The position numbers and the translations under genes are program-made. From contig LT827125.1 of assembly GCA_900169975.1 (NCBI GenBank), positions 186,001 through 250,000 of the forward strand: DNA of 64,000 nucleotides. The letters run 5' to 3'. Below are positions 23,821-32,464 of the stretch, piece after piece. The DNA is from Pseudoflavonifractor sp. Marseille-P3106. GTDB lineage: Bacteria; Bacillota; Clostridia; Oscillospirales; Oscillospiraceae. The notes under the pieces are model-generated. The model ran no database searches. It had not been told where the DNA came from and was given only the letters and a program-made list of their open reading frames with translations. Numbering within the stretch: the first letter of the stretch is position 1; every line of letters begins with the position of its first letter.

Positions 23821-25731
23821 ATGTTGTTCCAAACTACACAGGCCCACGAGGAGCTGCGGAAGAAGGTCCGGGAGTTTGCGGAGGCGGAGGTGAAGCCCCT
23901 GGCCTTCACCCTGGATCAGAACAATGAATTCCCGGACGAGGCGGTCAAAAAGATGGGGGAGCTGGGCCTGATGGGCCTGCCTTATCCCAAGGAGTACGGC
24001 GGAGCCGGACTGGATGTGCTCAGTTACGCCATTGCCGTGGAGGAGCTCTCCCGGGTGGACGGCGGCACCGGCGTCATCCTCTCCGCCCACACCAGCCTGG
24101 GCACCTGGCCCATCGCCGCCTATGGTACCGAGGCCCAGAAGAAGAAATATCTGGTGCCCCTCTGCAAGGGGGAGAAGATCGGCGCCTTCGGCCTTACCGA
24201 GCCTAACGCCGGAAGCGACGCCGGCGGTACCGAGACCACCGCCGTCCTCAAGGGCGACCACTATATCCTCAACGGGGGCAAGATCTTCATCACCAACGCC
24301 CCCAAAGCCGACACCTATGTGGTCTTTGCGGTCACCACCCCCGATATCGGCACCCGGGGCATCTCCGCCTTTATCGTGGAGAAGGGCTGGAAGGGCTTCG
24401 AATTCGGCGACCACTACGACAAGATGGGTATCCGCTCCTCCTCCACCGCCGAGCTGATCTTCAACGACGTGAAGGTGCCCGCGGAAAACCTGCTGGGCAA
24501 GGAGGGCGACGGCTTCAAGATCGCCATGGCCACGCTGGACGGCGGCCGCATCGGCATTGCCTCCCAGGCGCTGGGCATCGCCCAGGGGGCTTATGAGGCC
24601 GCCGTGGATTACGCCAAGGAGCGGGTGCAGTTCGGCAAGCCCATCGGCTTCCAGCAGGCCATCAGCTTCAAACTGGCCGACATGGCCACCAAGCTCCGCT
24701 GCGCCCGCATGCTGGTCTACTCCGCCGCCGAGATGAAGGAACACCACGTCCCTTATGGCATGGAATCCGCCATGGCCAAGATGTACTCCTCCGATATCGC
24801 CCTGGAGGTCACCAACGACGCCCTCCAGATCTTCGGCGGCACCGGCTTCCTCAAGGGGATGGACGTGGAGCGGATGTACCGGGACGCCAAGATCACCACC
24901 ATTTACGAGGGCACCAACGAGATCCAGCGGGTGGTCATCGCCTCTCACATCATGGGCAAGCCGCCCAAGCGGGAGGGAGGCTCCTCCAGCCAGCCCAAGA
25001 AGCCCGCCCCCATCACCGGTGTGCGGAAAAAGCACATCTTCAAGGAAGGGGATGCCGCCGGGAAGGTGGCGGAGCTGGTGGAGCACCTGAAGAAGGACGG
25101 CTATGACTTCACCGTGGGGATCCCCATGGACACTCCCATCCTTCAGGCCGAGCGGGTGGTCTCCGCGGGCAAGGGCATCGGCGACAAGAAGAACATGAAG
25201 CTCGTCGAGGATCTGGCCAAGGCCGCAGGCGCTGCCGTAGGATCCTCCCGCCCGGTGGCCGAGACGCTGAAGTATGTGCCGCTCAACCGCTATGTGGGCA
25301 TGTCCGGCCAGAAGTTCACCGGCAATCTGTACATCGCCTGCGGCATCTCGGGCGCTATCCAGCACCTCAAGGGCATCAAGGACGCCTCTACCATCGTGGC
25401 CATCAACAAGAACGGAAACGCCCCCATCTTCAAAAACTGTGACTACGGCATCGTGGGCGACGTCAACGAGATCCTGCCCCTGCTCACCGCCGCCCTGGAC
25501 ACCGGGGCCAAGCAGCCCGCACCGCCCATGGTGAAAATGAAGCGGCCTGTCGCCCCCAAGCCTGAGCCTTTGGGCAAGCACTACGTCTGCGGCGGCTGCG
25601 GCTATGAGTACATCCCCGAGCTGGGCGACGAGGACGCCGAGATCGCCCCGGGCACCCTGTTTGAAAAGCTCCCCGAGGACTGGGTCTGTCCCGAGTGCGC
25701 CGAGTCCAAAGACATGTTTATCGAGGCCTGA
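23821..25731 (+). CDS. Acyl-CoA dehydrogenase - EtfA C-domain - rubredoxin fusion
   Basis: 636 residues, three parts. Acyl-CoA dehydrogenase 1-380: [14 protein letters not shown] (flavin/substrate loop), catalytic Glu363 in [11 protein letters not shown]. EtfA FAD-binding C-domain about 405-560: SSRPVAE, GMSGQKF and [18 protein letters not shown], but the EtfA N-domain and all of EtfB are absent. Rubredoxin 586-636 with CGGCGYEY (C590, C593) and CPEC (C623, C626). Electrons could flow acyl-CoA to FAD to FAD to rubredoxin inside one chain. The flavodiiron gene starts 27 bases later and is the natural rubredoxin partner. GGAGG precedes the ATG. Confidence 0.93.
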   Translation: MLFQTTQAHEELRKKVREFAEAEVKPLAFTLDQNNEFPDEAVKKMGELGLMGLPYPKEYGGAGLDVLSYAIAVEELSRVDGGTGVILSAHTSLGTWPIAAYGTEAQKKKYLVPLCKGEKIGAFGLTEPNAGSDAGGTETTAVLKGDHYILNGGKIFITNAPKADTYVVFAVTTPDIGTRGISAFIVEKGWKGFEFGDHYDKMGIRSSSTAELIFNDVKVPAENLLGKEGDGFKIAMATLDGGRIGIASQALGIAQGAYEAAVDYAKERVQFGKPIGFQQAISFKLADMATKLRCARMLVYSAAEMKEHHVPYGMESAMAKMYSSDIALEVTNDALQIFGGTGFLKGMDVERMYRDAKITTIYEGTNEIQRVVIASHIMGKPPKREGGSSSQPKKPAPITGVRKKHIFKEGDAAGKVAELVEHLKKDGYDFTVGIPMDTPILQAERVVSAGKGIGDKKNMKLVEDLAKAAGAAVGSSRPVAETLKYVPLNRYVGMSGQKFTGNLYIACGISGAIQHLKGIKDASTIVAINKNGNAPIFKNCDYGIVGDVNEILPLLTAALDTGAKQPAPPMVKMKRPVAPKPEPLGKHYVCGGCGYEYIPELGDEDAEIAPGTLFEKLPEDWVCPECAESKDMFIEA

Positions 25732-25758
25732 GCGCCCCACGAAAAAGGAGGAATCACG

Positions 25759-26970
25759 ATGTATTGTGTACGAAATGTGACCGAAGACCTTTACTGGGTG
25801 GGCGCCAACGACCATCGGCTCCACCTCTTTGAAAACATCCACCCCATCCCCCGGGGGGTGAGCTATAACGCCTATCTGCTGCTGGACGAGAAGAGCGTTC
25901 TCTTTGACACGGTGGACTGGTCGGCCTGCCGCCAGCTTCTGGAAAACATCGAGCACCTGCTGGCGGGCAAGCCCCTGGATTTTCTGGTCATCAACCACAT
26001 GGAGCCTGACCACGGCGCCTCCATTGAGGAAATTCTGATCCGCTACCCTGACGTGAAGGTCATCTCCACCGAAAAGTCCTTTATGCTCATGCGCCAGTTC
26101 GGCTTCCATGTGGACGGCCACGAGTGCATCGAGGTGAAGGAGGGGGATACCCAGACCTTCGGCAGGCACACCGTCACTTTTGTGGCGGCCCCCATGGTCC
26201 ACTGGCCCGAAGCCATGGTCACTTTCGATGTGACCAACGGCGTGCTCTTCTCCGCCGACGCCTTCGGCTCCTTCGGCGCCCTGGACGGCAAGCTCTTCGC
26301 CGACGAGGTGAACTTCGACCGGGACTGGATCGACGATGCCCGGCGCTACCTGACCAACATCGTGGGCAAGTACGGCCCCCACGTCCAGCTCCTGCTGAAA
26401 AAGGCGGCGGGCATCCTGGATCAGATCAGGTTCATCTGTCCCCTCCACGGGCCGGTATGGCGCAAGGACCTGATGTACTTCATCGACAAGTACGACAAGT
26501 GGAGCCGCTATGAGCCTGAGGAGAAGGGCGTGATGATCGCCTACGCCTCCATGTACGGCAACACCGAGGCAGCCGCCCAGGCCCTGGCCGCCAAGCTCTG
26601 TGAGCGGGGCATGACCAACGTGTGGGTCTACGACGTCTCCAACACCCACGTCTCCCAGCTCATCTCCGAGTCCTTCCGCCTGAGCCACATCGTGCTGGCC
26701 AGCGTCACCTACAATCTGGGCATTTACCCCGTGATGCATGACTATCTCATGCACATGAAGGGCCTGAACCTCCAGAACCGCACCTTCGCTCTGGTGGAGA
26801 ACGGCTCCTGGGCCTGCAAGTCCGGGGACCTGATGCAGAAGTTCATCCATGAGGAAATGAAGAACATGACGGTCCTCAACGAGCGGTTGAGCCTGGCCTC
26901 CGCCCTCAACGACGGCAAGGCCGCCGAGCTGGACGCCCTGGCCGACGCCATCCTGGAATCCATGAAATGA
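25759..26970 (+). CDS. Flavodiiron protein, FprA type
   Basis: 403 residues: metallo-beta-lactamase-like diiron domain (1-250) and flavodoxin domain (257-403, YASMYGNTE for FMN). Diiron ligands His80, Glu82, Asp84, His85 (NHMEPDH), His148, Asp167 and His230 are all visible. These enzymes reduce O2 to water or NO to N2O with electrons from rubredoxin in the anaerobe cytosol. It lies 27 bases after the ACAD-EtfA-rubredoxin fusion, behind AAAGGAGG, in one transcript that ends at 27002-27045. Confidence 0.95.
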   Translation: MYCVRNVTEDLYWVGANDHRLHLFENIHPIPRGVSYNAYLLLDEKSVLFDTVDWSACRQLLENIEHLLAGKPLDFLVINHMEPDHGASIEEILIRYPDVKVISTEKSFMLMRQFGFHVDGHECIEVKEGDTQTFGRHTVTFVAAPMVHWPEAMVTFDVTNGVLFSADAFGSFGALDGKLFADEVNFDRDWIDDARRYLTNIVGKYGPHVQLLLKKAAGILDQIRFICPLHGPVWRKDLMYFIDKYDKWSRYEPEEKGVMIAYASMYGNTEAAAQALAAKLCERGMTNVWVYDVSNTHVSQLISESFRLSHIVLASVTYNLGIYPVMHDYLMHMKGLNLQNRTFALVENGSWACKSGDLMQKFIHEEMKNMTVLNERLSLASALNDGKAAELDALADAILESMK

Positions 26971-27001
26971 ACCCAGGTTGTCCCTGGTCGTGTGCATTTG
27001 C

Positions 27002-27045
27002 AAAAGAGCAGCGGAAGGAGCAAATGCTCCCGCCGCTGCTCTTTT
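27002..27045. terminator. Bidirectional terminator between fprA and the ABC importer
   Basis: AAAAGAGCAGCGG (27002-27014) pairs with CCGCTGCTCTTTT, with a second inner stem GGAGCA/TGCTCC. It has T runs on both strands and serves the two convergent operons. Confidence 0.9.
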
Positions 27046-27067
27046 TCCCGCTGTGCGGGGGTGTGCG

Positions 27068-28057
27068 TCAGTCCTTGCAGGCCTCTTCTGCGTAAGTATT
27101 GTCGACCAGCTGGGCAAAATCCACACGATGGTCCAGCTCGCCCGCCGTCTCCATGACGGTCTCCAGGCGCTCCAGGGCCTCCTGCTTCATCACCGGCGTC
27201 TCGTTCCAGGCGTCGATGTCCTGATAGCGCTGAGCCACCAACGTCAGCACATCCAGCTTGGTGTCGGGGAACTGGTCGGCGACTGCCTCGGCGATCTCCT
27301 TGGCGGTGTGCTCCTGCACCCATTTCTGCCCCTTGGCCACGGCGTTGGTGAAGCTCTGGATGACCTTGGGATTGTTCTCGATGTAGCTCTGAGAGGCGAA
27401 AAACGCGGTGTAGGGGATTTCTCCGCTCTCCTGCCCGATGGAGGTGAGGACATAGCCCTTGCCCTCCAGTTCCACCTCGGTGGCAGTGGGTTCAAACAGT
27501 GCCACGTAGTCTCCGTTCCCTCCGGTGAAGGCCCCCGCCATCATGTTGAACTGGACCGAGGTGTCTACCACGGCGTCCTGGCTGGGGACGACGCCGTTCT
27601 GACGCATGACATATTCCAGCGTCATCTCCGGCACGCCGCCCTTGCGGCCGCCGATCACGGTGCTGCCCTTCAGGTTTTCCCAGAGGAAGGGCCCATTCGT
27701 CCGTCCCACCAGGAAGGAGCCGTCCCGCTTGGTCAGCTGGGCAAAGACCACCGGATGATCCTCCCGGCCTTCGTTGAGCACATAGATGCAGGCCTCCGGT
27801 CCGGCCAGCCCCACATCGGCCTGCCCTGCTAGGACGGCGGTCATCACCTTGTCGGCCCCGCCGCCGTTGGTGAGCTCCACGTCCAGCCCCTCCTCTTCGA
27901 AGAAGCCCAGCTTGAGCGCGGCGTACATCGGCGCGTAAAAGACCGAGTGGGTGACCTCGTTGAGCCTCACTTTTGTACTGGTTTCCCGTCTGCCGCAGGC
28001 GGTAAACAGGCTTATCGTCAGAACCAGACTCAGAACCAATGCGATGCGTTTTTTCAT
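27068..28057 (-). CDS. ABC transporter substrate-binding lipoprotein (NMT1/SsuA-like)
   Basis: 329 residues with a lipoprotein signal (LFTACGRR, Cys21). EVTHSVFYAPMYAALKLGFFEEEGLDVEL is the family N-terminus; part of it, FYAPMYAALKLGFFEEEGL, identifies the NMT1/THI5-like and SsuA group. GGGADKVMTAVLAGQADVGL binds the ligand. It would capture an aromatic sulfonate, nitrate-like or thiamine-precursor ligand outside the membrane; no riboswitch or metabolic neighbour narrows it. It is last in the importer operon, overlapping the permease by 4 bases. Confidence 0.93.
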   Translation of the reverse strand: MKKRIALVLSLVLTISLFTACGRRETSTKVRLNEVTHSVFYAPMYAALKLGFFEEEGLDVELTNGGGADKVMTAVLAGQADVGLAGPEACIYVLNEGREDHPVVFAQLTKRDGSFLVGRTNGPFLWENLKGSTVIGGRKGGVPEMTLEYVMRQNGVVPSQDAVVDTSVQFNMMAGAFTGGNGDYVALFEPTATEVELEGKGYVLTSIGQESGEIPYTAFFASQSYIENNPKVIQSFTNAVAKGQKWVQEHTAKEIAEAVADQFPDTKLDVLTLVAQRYQDIDAWNETPVMKQEALERLETVMETAGELDHRVDFAQLVDNTYAEEACKD

Positions 28058-28869
28058 ACCGTCACTCCCATATACTTTTTCATGGCTTTTTCAAGCCATA
28101 GGATACACTGGTACATCAGCGCCGCCGCCGCGGCCAGGATCAGCACGGTGGTCATGACAAGGTCCATCTTGAACACCTGCGAGCCGTATACAATGAGGTA
28201 GCCCAGACCGGCCCTGGACACCAGAAACTCTCCCATGATGACCCCCACCCACGACAGCCCCACATTCACCTTGAGGGCGTTGATCATTGTGGTGAAGTTT
28301 GCGGGCAGCACCAGCTTGCAGAGGATCTGCCGGCGGCTGGCGCCCAGCGTGCGCATCAGGCGGATCTTTTCCGGGTCTGTGGCGAGGAAACCGTTGTGCA
28401 TATCCAGGATCGTAACGATCAGCGAGATCGCCAGTGTCATGGCAATAATGGAGGCCGGCCCGGCGCCGATCCAGACGATGAAGACCGGTCCCAGCGCCGT
28501 CTTGGGCAGGGAGTTCAGCACTACGAGATAGGGATCCAGCACCCGGGAGAGAAATTCGCTCCACCAGAGCAGGATGGCGATGACGGTGCCGACAAACGTG
28601 CCCAGCAAAAAGCCGGTCACAGTCTCCATTACAGACGTTCCGACGTGCAAAAACAGATCTCCCGAGCGCCAAAGGTTCAAAAAGGTGGACAGCATCCGGG
28701 AAGGGCTGCTCACAATAAAGGCGTCGATGACGCCCAGCCGGGCGGCCAGCTCCCAGCTGGCAAACAGCAAAAACAAGATCCCCAGGCGCAGTCCGATGAC
28801 CGCGCCCTTCACCCGTTTTTGATGCCGTAAGTAAGCCTGCCGCTGCAGCGAGGGGGTTAAATCAGGCAT
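28054..28869 (-). CDS. ABC transporter permease (SsuC/ThiX-like)
   Basis: 271 residues from the ATG at 28869, overlapping the ATPase stop by 8 bases. About six membrane segments; the EAA loop reads EKIRLMRTLGASRRQILCKLVLP and contacts the ATPase. VSSPSRMLSTFLNLWRSGDLF and the DPYLVVLNSLPKTALGP segment are typical of sulfonate/nitrate/taurine permeases. It forms the membrane channel of the importer. Confidence 0.93.
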   Translation of the reverse strand: MPDLTPSLQRQAYLRHQKRVKGAVIGLRLGILFLLFASWELAARLGVIDAFIVSSPSRMLSTFLNLWRSGDLFLHVGTSVMETVTGFLLGTFVGTVIAILLWWSEFLSRVLDPYLVVLNSLPKTALGPVFIVWIGAGPASIIAMTLAISLIVTILDMHNGFLATDPEKIRLMRTLGASRRQILCKLVLPANFTTMINALKVNVGLSWVGVIMGEFLVSRAGLGYLIVYGSQVFKMDLVMTTVLILAAAAALMYQCILWLEKAMKKYMGVTV

Positions 28870-29620
28870 GGGCGTCCAACTCCTTCCAGATCTCATTGAA
28901 GTGTGTTCGGAAGGCGGGATGGTCCCGGCGCTGGAGGGGAGGGACATCTTTTAAGTCGTCCAGCGTATGGATGTTCTTGACCCGGGACGGGCGGTGGGTC
29001 AGCACGACCACCCGGTCCGACAGGCTGATGCTTTCGGAGATGTCGTGGGTCACCAGCAGAGCGGTCTTGTGTTCCTGGCGGATGATTGTGTAGATATCGG
29101 CGGAGACGGACAGGCGGGTCTGGTAGTCCAGCGCGGAGAAGGGCTCATCCAGCAGCAGGATCTTGGGGTCGGTGGCCAGGGTGCGAATGAGGGCGCACCG
29201 CTGCCGCATGCCCCCGGAGAGCTGGGCGGGCGTTTTCTGAATGAATTCCGCCAGTCCGTACCGCTCCAGCAGTTCATGTGCATGGGCCTGCCGCTCCCCG
29301 GTGTTCTGGTGCTGTATTTCCAGCCCCAGGGTCACGTTTGCCCAGATCGTGCGCCAGGGAAACAGCTGATCTTTCTGCGGCATATAGCCGATCTTGGCCG
29401 ACGGAGCGGTGACGGCCTCGTGGTCAATGGATATGGTTCCGGCGGACGGTGGCTCCAGTCCGGCGATCGTCGAGAGCAGGGTCGATTTTCCGCAGCCCGA
29501 CGGCCCGACCAGACTGACAAACTCGCCTTCTTCGATGCCAAAACTGATATCGCTGATGGCGTCCACCTCGCCGTCCGGCGCTTGGTATGTCAGTTTGACG
29601 TGTTGCAGGTCTACAATCAT
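28862..29620 (-). CDS. ABC transporter ATP-binding protein (SsuB-like)
   Basis: 252 residues from the ATG at 29620. Walker A GPSGCGKST, Q loop MPQKDQLFPW, signature LSGGMRQR, Walker B ILLLDEPFSALD, H-loop THD. MPQKD.LFPWRT is characteristic of SsuB/TauB/ThiZ-type importers. It powers the adjacent permease. It is the first gene of the operon; upstream is the Crp/Fnr gene with its own terminator. Confidence 0.95.
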   Translation of the reverse strand: MIVDLQHVKLTYQAPDGEVDAISDISFGIEEGEFVSLVGPSGCGKSTLLSTIAGLEPPSAGTISIDHEAVTAPSAKIGYMPQKDQLFPWRTIWANVTLGLEIQHQNTGERQAHAHELLERYGLAEFIQKTPAQLSGGMRQRCALIRTLATDPKILLLDEPFSALDYQTRLSVSADIYTIIRQEHKTALLVTHDISESISLSDRVVVLTHRPSRVKNIHTLDDLKDVPPLQRRDHPAFRTHFNEIWKELDAHA

Positions 29621-29727
29621 GTCACCGGCGGCTCCTTCCAACAAATGAGCTGGGGCCAAAAGGCCCTCTGAATCATCATATGGAGCCGGGAGAAGAATGT
29701 GACGACACCCATGCGCCGCAGGTGGCG

Positions 29728-29772
29728 GAAAACAGCAGGCCGGCAGACACCGAAGTGTCTGCCGGCCTGCTG
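29728..29772 (-). terminator. Terminator of the Crp/Fnr gene
   Basis: Perfect 18-base arms (29733-29750, 29755-29772) around CGAA, followed by TTTT on the minus strand. Confidence 0.9.
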
Positions 29773-29804
29773 AGAAGTATTTCCAGGCGCTGGGGCCCAG
29801 AGGG

Positions 29805-30503
29805 TCAGTCGGTGCAGTCATACCCTGCGCAGGGTGTGATCCGCAGGAGGTATCGCCCGTTTTCCGACAGGAGGATCCCCTCTTTTTTCAGCTTGTTCCA
29901 CTCTGTGGAGAGGCCGCTGCGGTCGATGAAGAGATAGTCGGCCAACTCCTGCTGATTGAAGGGAATGGAAAAGGGCCGGCCGCCGGAGAATCGCATCTGT
30001 TCCGAGAGGTAGGACAGCAGCTTTCGGCGGGTGGTGCGCCCGGAGAGGTGAATGAGCTTCTGGTTGATGCTCACGTATTTTTCGGCAAGGAGATGAATCA
30101 AATTTTCATTGAGCTGTTGGTGCTGCTTGCAGGTGGCGGCACAGGAGTGGAGGATGAGATCGATGTCGATGAGCAGCACGGTGCTCTCCACCTGTGCCAC
30201 CACGCTGACCGGCAGAGACCGGTTGATGGTGCAGGCGAAAGCCTCGCAGAAGAGCTGCCCGGGATTCATGGAGCCGATGATGCTGCGCCCGCCCAGAATG
30301 TCGTCGTATACTGTGTTGACCCGCCCTGCGAGCACGATCCCCAGGTGACGGGCGGTCTCCCCCTTGGCAAAGATCACACTCCCTTTGGGGCAGACGCGCT
30401 TTTTGGCTTTGAGGCACTCCAGCAGGGGGAGAAGCTCCTCCGCCGGGACCCCTTTGAAAAGCGGATTGTTTTGATAGAGGGAGAGATAGTGTTCCATAAA
30501 CAT
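29805..30503 (-). CDS. Crp/Fnr-family transcriptional regulator
   Basis: 232 residues. Cyclic-nucleotide-like beta barrel (15-130, GETARHLGIVLAGRVN), dimer helix, and a winged helix with NQQELADYLFIDRSGLSTEWNKLKKEG (about 185-210). Cysteines at CLK, RVCPKG, LFCEAFAC and SCAATC are scattered and not in the Fnr Fe-S pattern, so the signal is unclear. The gene is divergent from an RclA-like/TrxA/TrxB operon; the 16-base palindrome at 30514-30529 between them is its probable site. The start may be the ATG at 30503 or 30497. Confidence 0.9.
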   Translation of the reverse strand: MFMEHYLSLYQNNPLFKGVPAEELLPLLECLKAKKRVCPKGSVIFAKGETARHLGIVLAGRVNTVYDDILGGRSIIGSMNPGQLFCEAFACTINRSLPVSVVAQVESTVLLIDIDLILHSCAATCKQHQQLNENLIHLLAEKYVSINQKLIHLSGRTTRRKLLSYLSEQMRFSGGRPFSIPFNQQELADYLFIDRSGLSTEWNKLKKEGILLSENGRYLLRITPCAGYDCTD

Positions 30504-30513
30504 TCACACTCTT

Positions 30514-30529
30514 TGTCGAAATTTCAACA
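30514..30529. promoter_or_regulatory. Crp/Fnr-type operator between divergent genes
   Basis: TGTCGAAATTTCAACA, a palindrome with a single mismatched pair. Its centre is 41.5 bases upstream of the start predicted from the -10 box TACAAT at 30551-30556, the position used by class II activators; no good -35 box is present. For the regulator's own gene it lies 11 bases before the ATG, which suggests autorepression. Confidence 0.65.
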
Positions 30530-30550
30530 GACCATTCTTCGCTATGGTAT

Positions 30551-30556
30551 TACAAT
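30551..30556 (+). promoter_or_regulatory. -10 box of the RclA*-TrxA-TrxB operon
   Basis: TACAAT with no recognisable -35 box 17 bases upstream; the Crp/Fnr-type palindrome takes that place. Confidence 0.5.
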
Positions 30557-30600
30557 ATACAAAGGACGTCAAGGCCTGGCTCGAATCGGAGGGGAAAAAG

Positions 30601-31969
30601 ATGAAAAATTTTTAAAATGTCGTGATCGGGGTTGGAAAGGGGGGAAAGACTTTGGCGGGCGCACTGGCCCAGACGGGACAGTCCGTGGCTTTGATCGAGC
30701 GGGACGGAGGAATGTACGGCGGAACCTGCATCAACGCGGCCCGCATCCCCACCAAGGCCCTGGAGTACAGCGCCCGGCTTTCCAATGCCGCGGGGGGCAG
30801 TTTTGAAGAAAAGGCGGCCGTTATCGTGCGGCGGTGGAGGGAAAGGACCACCTGACGGCCATGCCCGCCAGAAAAACTATGACAAGGCGGCCTTCTCAGG
30901 AGTTGCGGTCCTTACCGGAACGGCTGCGTTTCTGGGGGAGCACCGGATCCGGGTGACTTACGGGGACGGCTCTTCCGAGGAACTCACTGCCGACCGCTTT
31001 TTCCTCAATACCGGCTCCAGGCCCTTCCTGCCCCCCATTGCGGGCTTGAAAGAGAGCGCGTTCGCCTACACCAGCGAGGCCCTGATGGCCCGGCGGGTGC
31101 TGCCCCGCCGTCTGGCCATTATCGGCGGCGGTTACATCGGGCTGGAGTTTTCCTCCCACTTTGCCAACTTCGGTTCACAGGTCACGGTGATCCAGGACTG
31201 GGAGCAGTTCATTCCCCGAGAGGATGCCGAGGTGGCCCGGTCCGTACTGGAGAGCCTGACGGCCCGGGGCGTACAGATGCGGATGGGCGCCGCCATCCAG
31301 TCTGTGCGGGATGAGGGTGACTGTGCAGTGCTGACGCTCCGGACGACCGCCGGTGCCGAGGAGCTGGAGGCCGATGCCATTTTGGTGGCCGCCGGACGGC
31401 GGCCCAACGGGAAGGAGCTCAACCTTCCGGCGGCGGGGGTGGAGCTGACGGATCGGGGAGCGGTCAAGGTGGATGAGCACCTGCGGACCAGCGCCCCGCA
31501 CATCTGGGCCATGGGAGATGTGGCGGGCGGGCTGCAGTTTACGTGTATTTCTCCGGACGACTTCCGCATCATCAAGCCTCAGCTTCTGGGAGACGGCCGG
31601 CGCACTACCCAGAATCGGGGCGAGGCGCCCTATACCGTGTTCCTGGATCCTCCGCTCTCCCGGGTGGGCCTGTCCGAACAGGAGGCTTTGGAGCGGAGGT
31701 ATGAGGTCAAGGTGGCTCGCCTTCCGGCGGGGGCCATCCCCAAAGCCCACGTGCTCCGTCGGCCCACCGGTCTTTTGAAGGCCGTTGTGGATGCCAGGAC
31801 CGGGCTGATCCTGGGGGCGCACTTCTTCTGCGCGGAATCCCAGGGGATGATCAACCTCATCAAGCTCTGCATGGATGCCAAGCTGCCCTATGCCACCCTG
31901 CGGGACGGTATTTTCAACCATCCCACCATGAGTGAGGCGCTCAATGATCTGTTCGGCGCCCTCAAATAA
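30601..31969 (+). pseudogene. Broken RclA-like pyridine nucleotide-disulfide oxidoreductase
   Basis: The ATG at 30601 follows GGAGGGGAAAAAG, but codon 5 is TAA. The same frame then reads VVIGVGKGGKTLAGALA (FAD loop) and GGTCINAARIPTK, where the second redox cysteine (normally in CxxxxC) is Arg. Around 30830-30880 two frameshifts are needed (VEGKDHLTAM, then RQKNYDKAAF) before a long open part: IIGGGYIGLEFSSHFANFG (NAD loop), AMGDVAGGLQFTCISPDDFRI and the dimer domain. The ISPDDFRI stretch resembles RclA, the flavoenzyme that defends against hypochlorous/hypothiocyanous stress. One stop, two frameshifts and a lost catalytic cysteine make it non-functional as a disulfide reductase. Confidence 0.85.
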
Positions 31970-32071
31970 AAACGAAATTCTTTCCGCCGGTATGGAGAGC
32001 GGGCAGCGGGGAAAAGCTCTTGACGGGTGGGTCATTACGCAGTTGTAAACGACGAAAAAGGAGAAATTGAT

Positions 32072-32404
32072 ATGATCGAAACCATTACGCAGGAAAACTT
32101 CAAAGAGAAAGTATTGGAGGCCGACGGTCCCGTCCTGGTGGAGCTTTGGGCGCCCTGGTGCGTGTACTGCCGCCGCCTGTCCCCCGCGCTGGACCGCCTG
32201 GCCGTCAAGCTGGAGGGAAAGATCGCGGTCGGGAAGATCAACGTGGATGAGCAGCCCGAGTTGGAACGGGAGCTGGATGCCTCGACCATCCCCGCGCTGT
32301 ATCTGTATCAGCAGGGCGCGCACGGAGAGAAGCTGGTGGCTCCGTCATCTCAGGCGCAGGTGGAGGAGTGGATCGCAGATCAGGTGGCCGACGCGGGGAT
32401 TTGA
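32072..32404 (+). CDS. trxA: Thioredoxin
   Basis: 110 residues, one thioredoxin fold. The active site is WAPWCVYCRR (Cys30, Cys33) instead of the usual WCGPC, which would change redox potential. INVDEQPELERELDASTIPALYLY holds the cis-proline (TIPAL). The ATG at 32072 follows AAGGAG. It lies 102 bases after the broken oxidoreductase and 60 before a thioredoxin reductase, so it is the likely partner of the latter. Confidence 0.92.
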   Translation: MIETITQENFKEKVLEADGPVLVELWAPWCVYCRRLSPALDRLAVKLEGKIAVGKINVDEQPELERELDASTIPALYLYQQGAHGEKLVAPSSQAQVEEWIADQVADAGI

Positions 32405-32464
32405 CCCGCAAAAAACAAATCGGTGCCGCACCCACCGGGGAGCGGGCCGCACGAGGTGAAAAAG

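Noticed and set aside
23791-27126. 1111-codon minus-strand frame opposite the ACAD fusion and fprA
   Set aside because: The plus strand encodes two recognisable enzymes with ribosome sites; the antisense frame is a by-product of high-GC third positions and has no domain.
29621-29800. TPP riboswitch before the NMT1-type ABC importer
   Set aside because: No CTGAGA or TPP aptamer core is visible; only the Crp/Fnr terminator and a small hairpin lie there.
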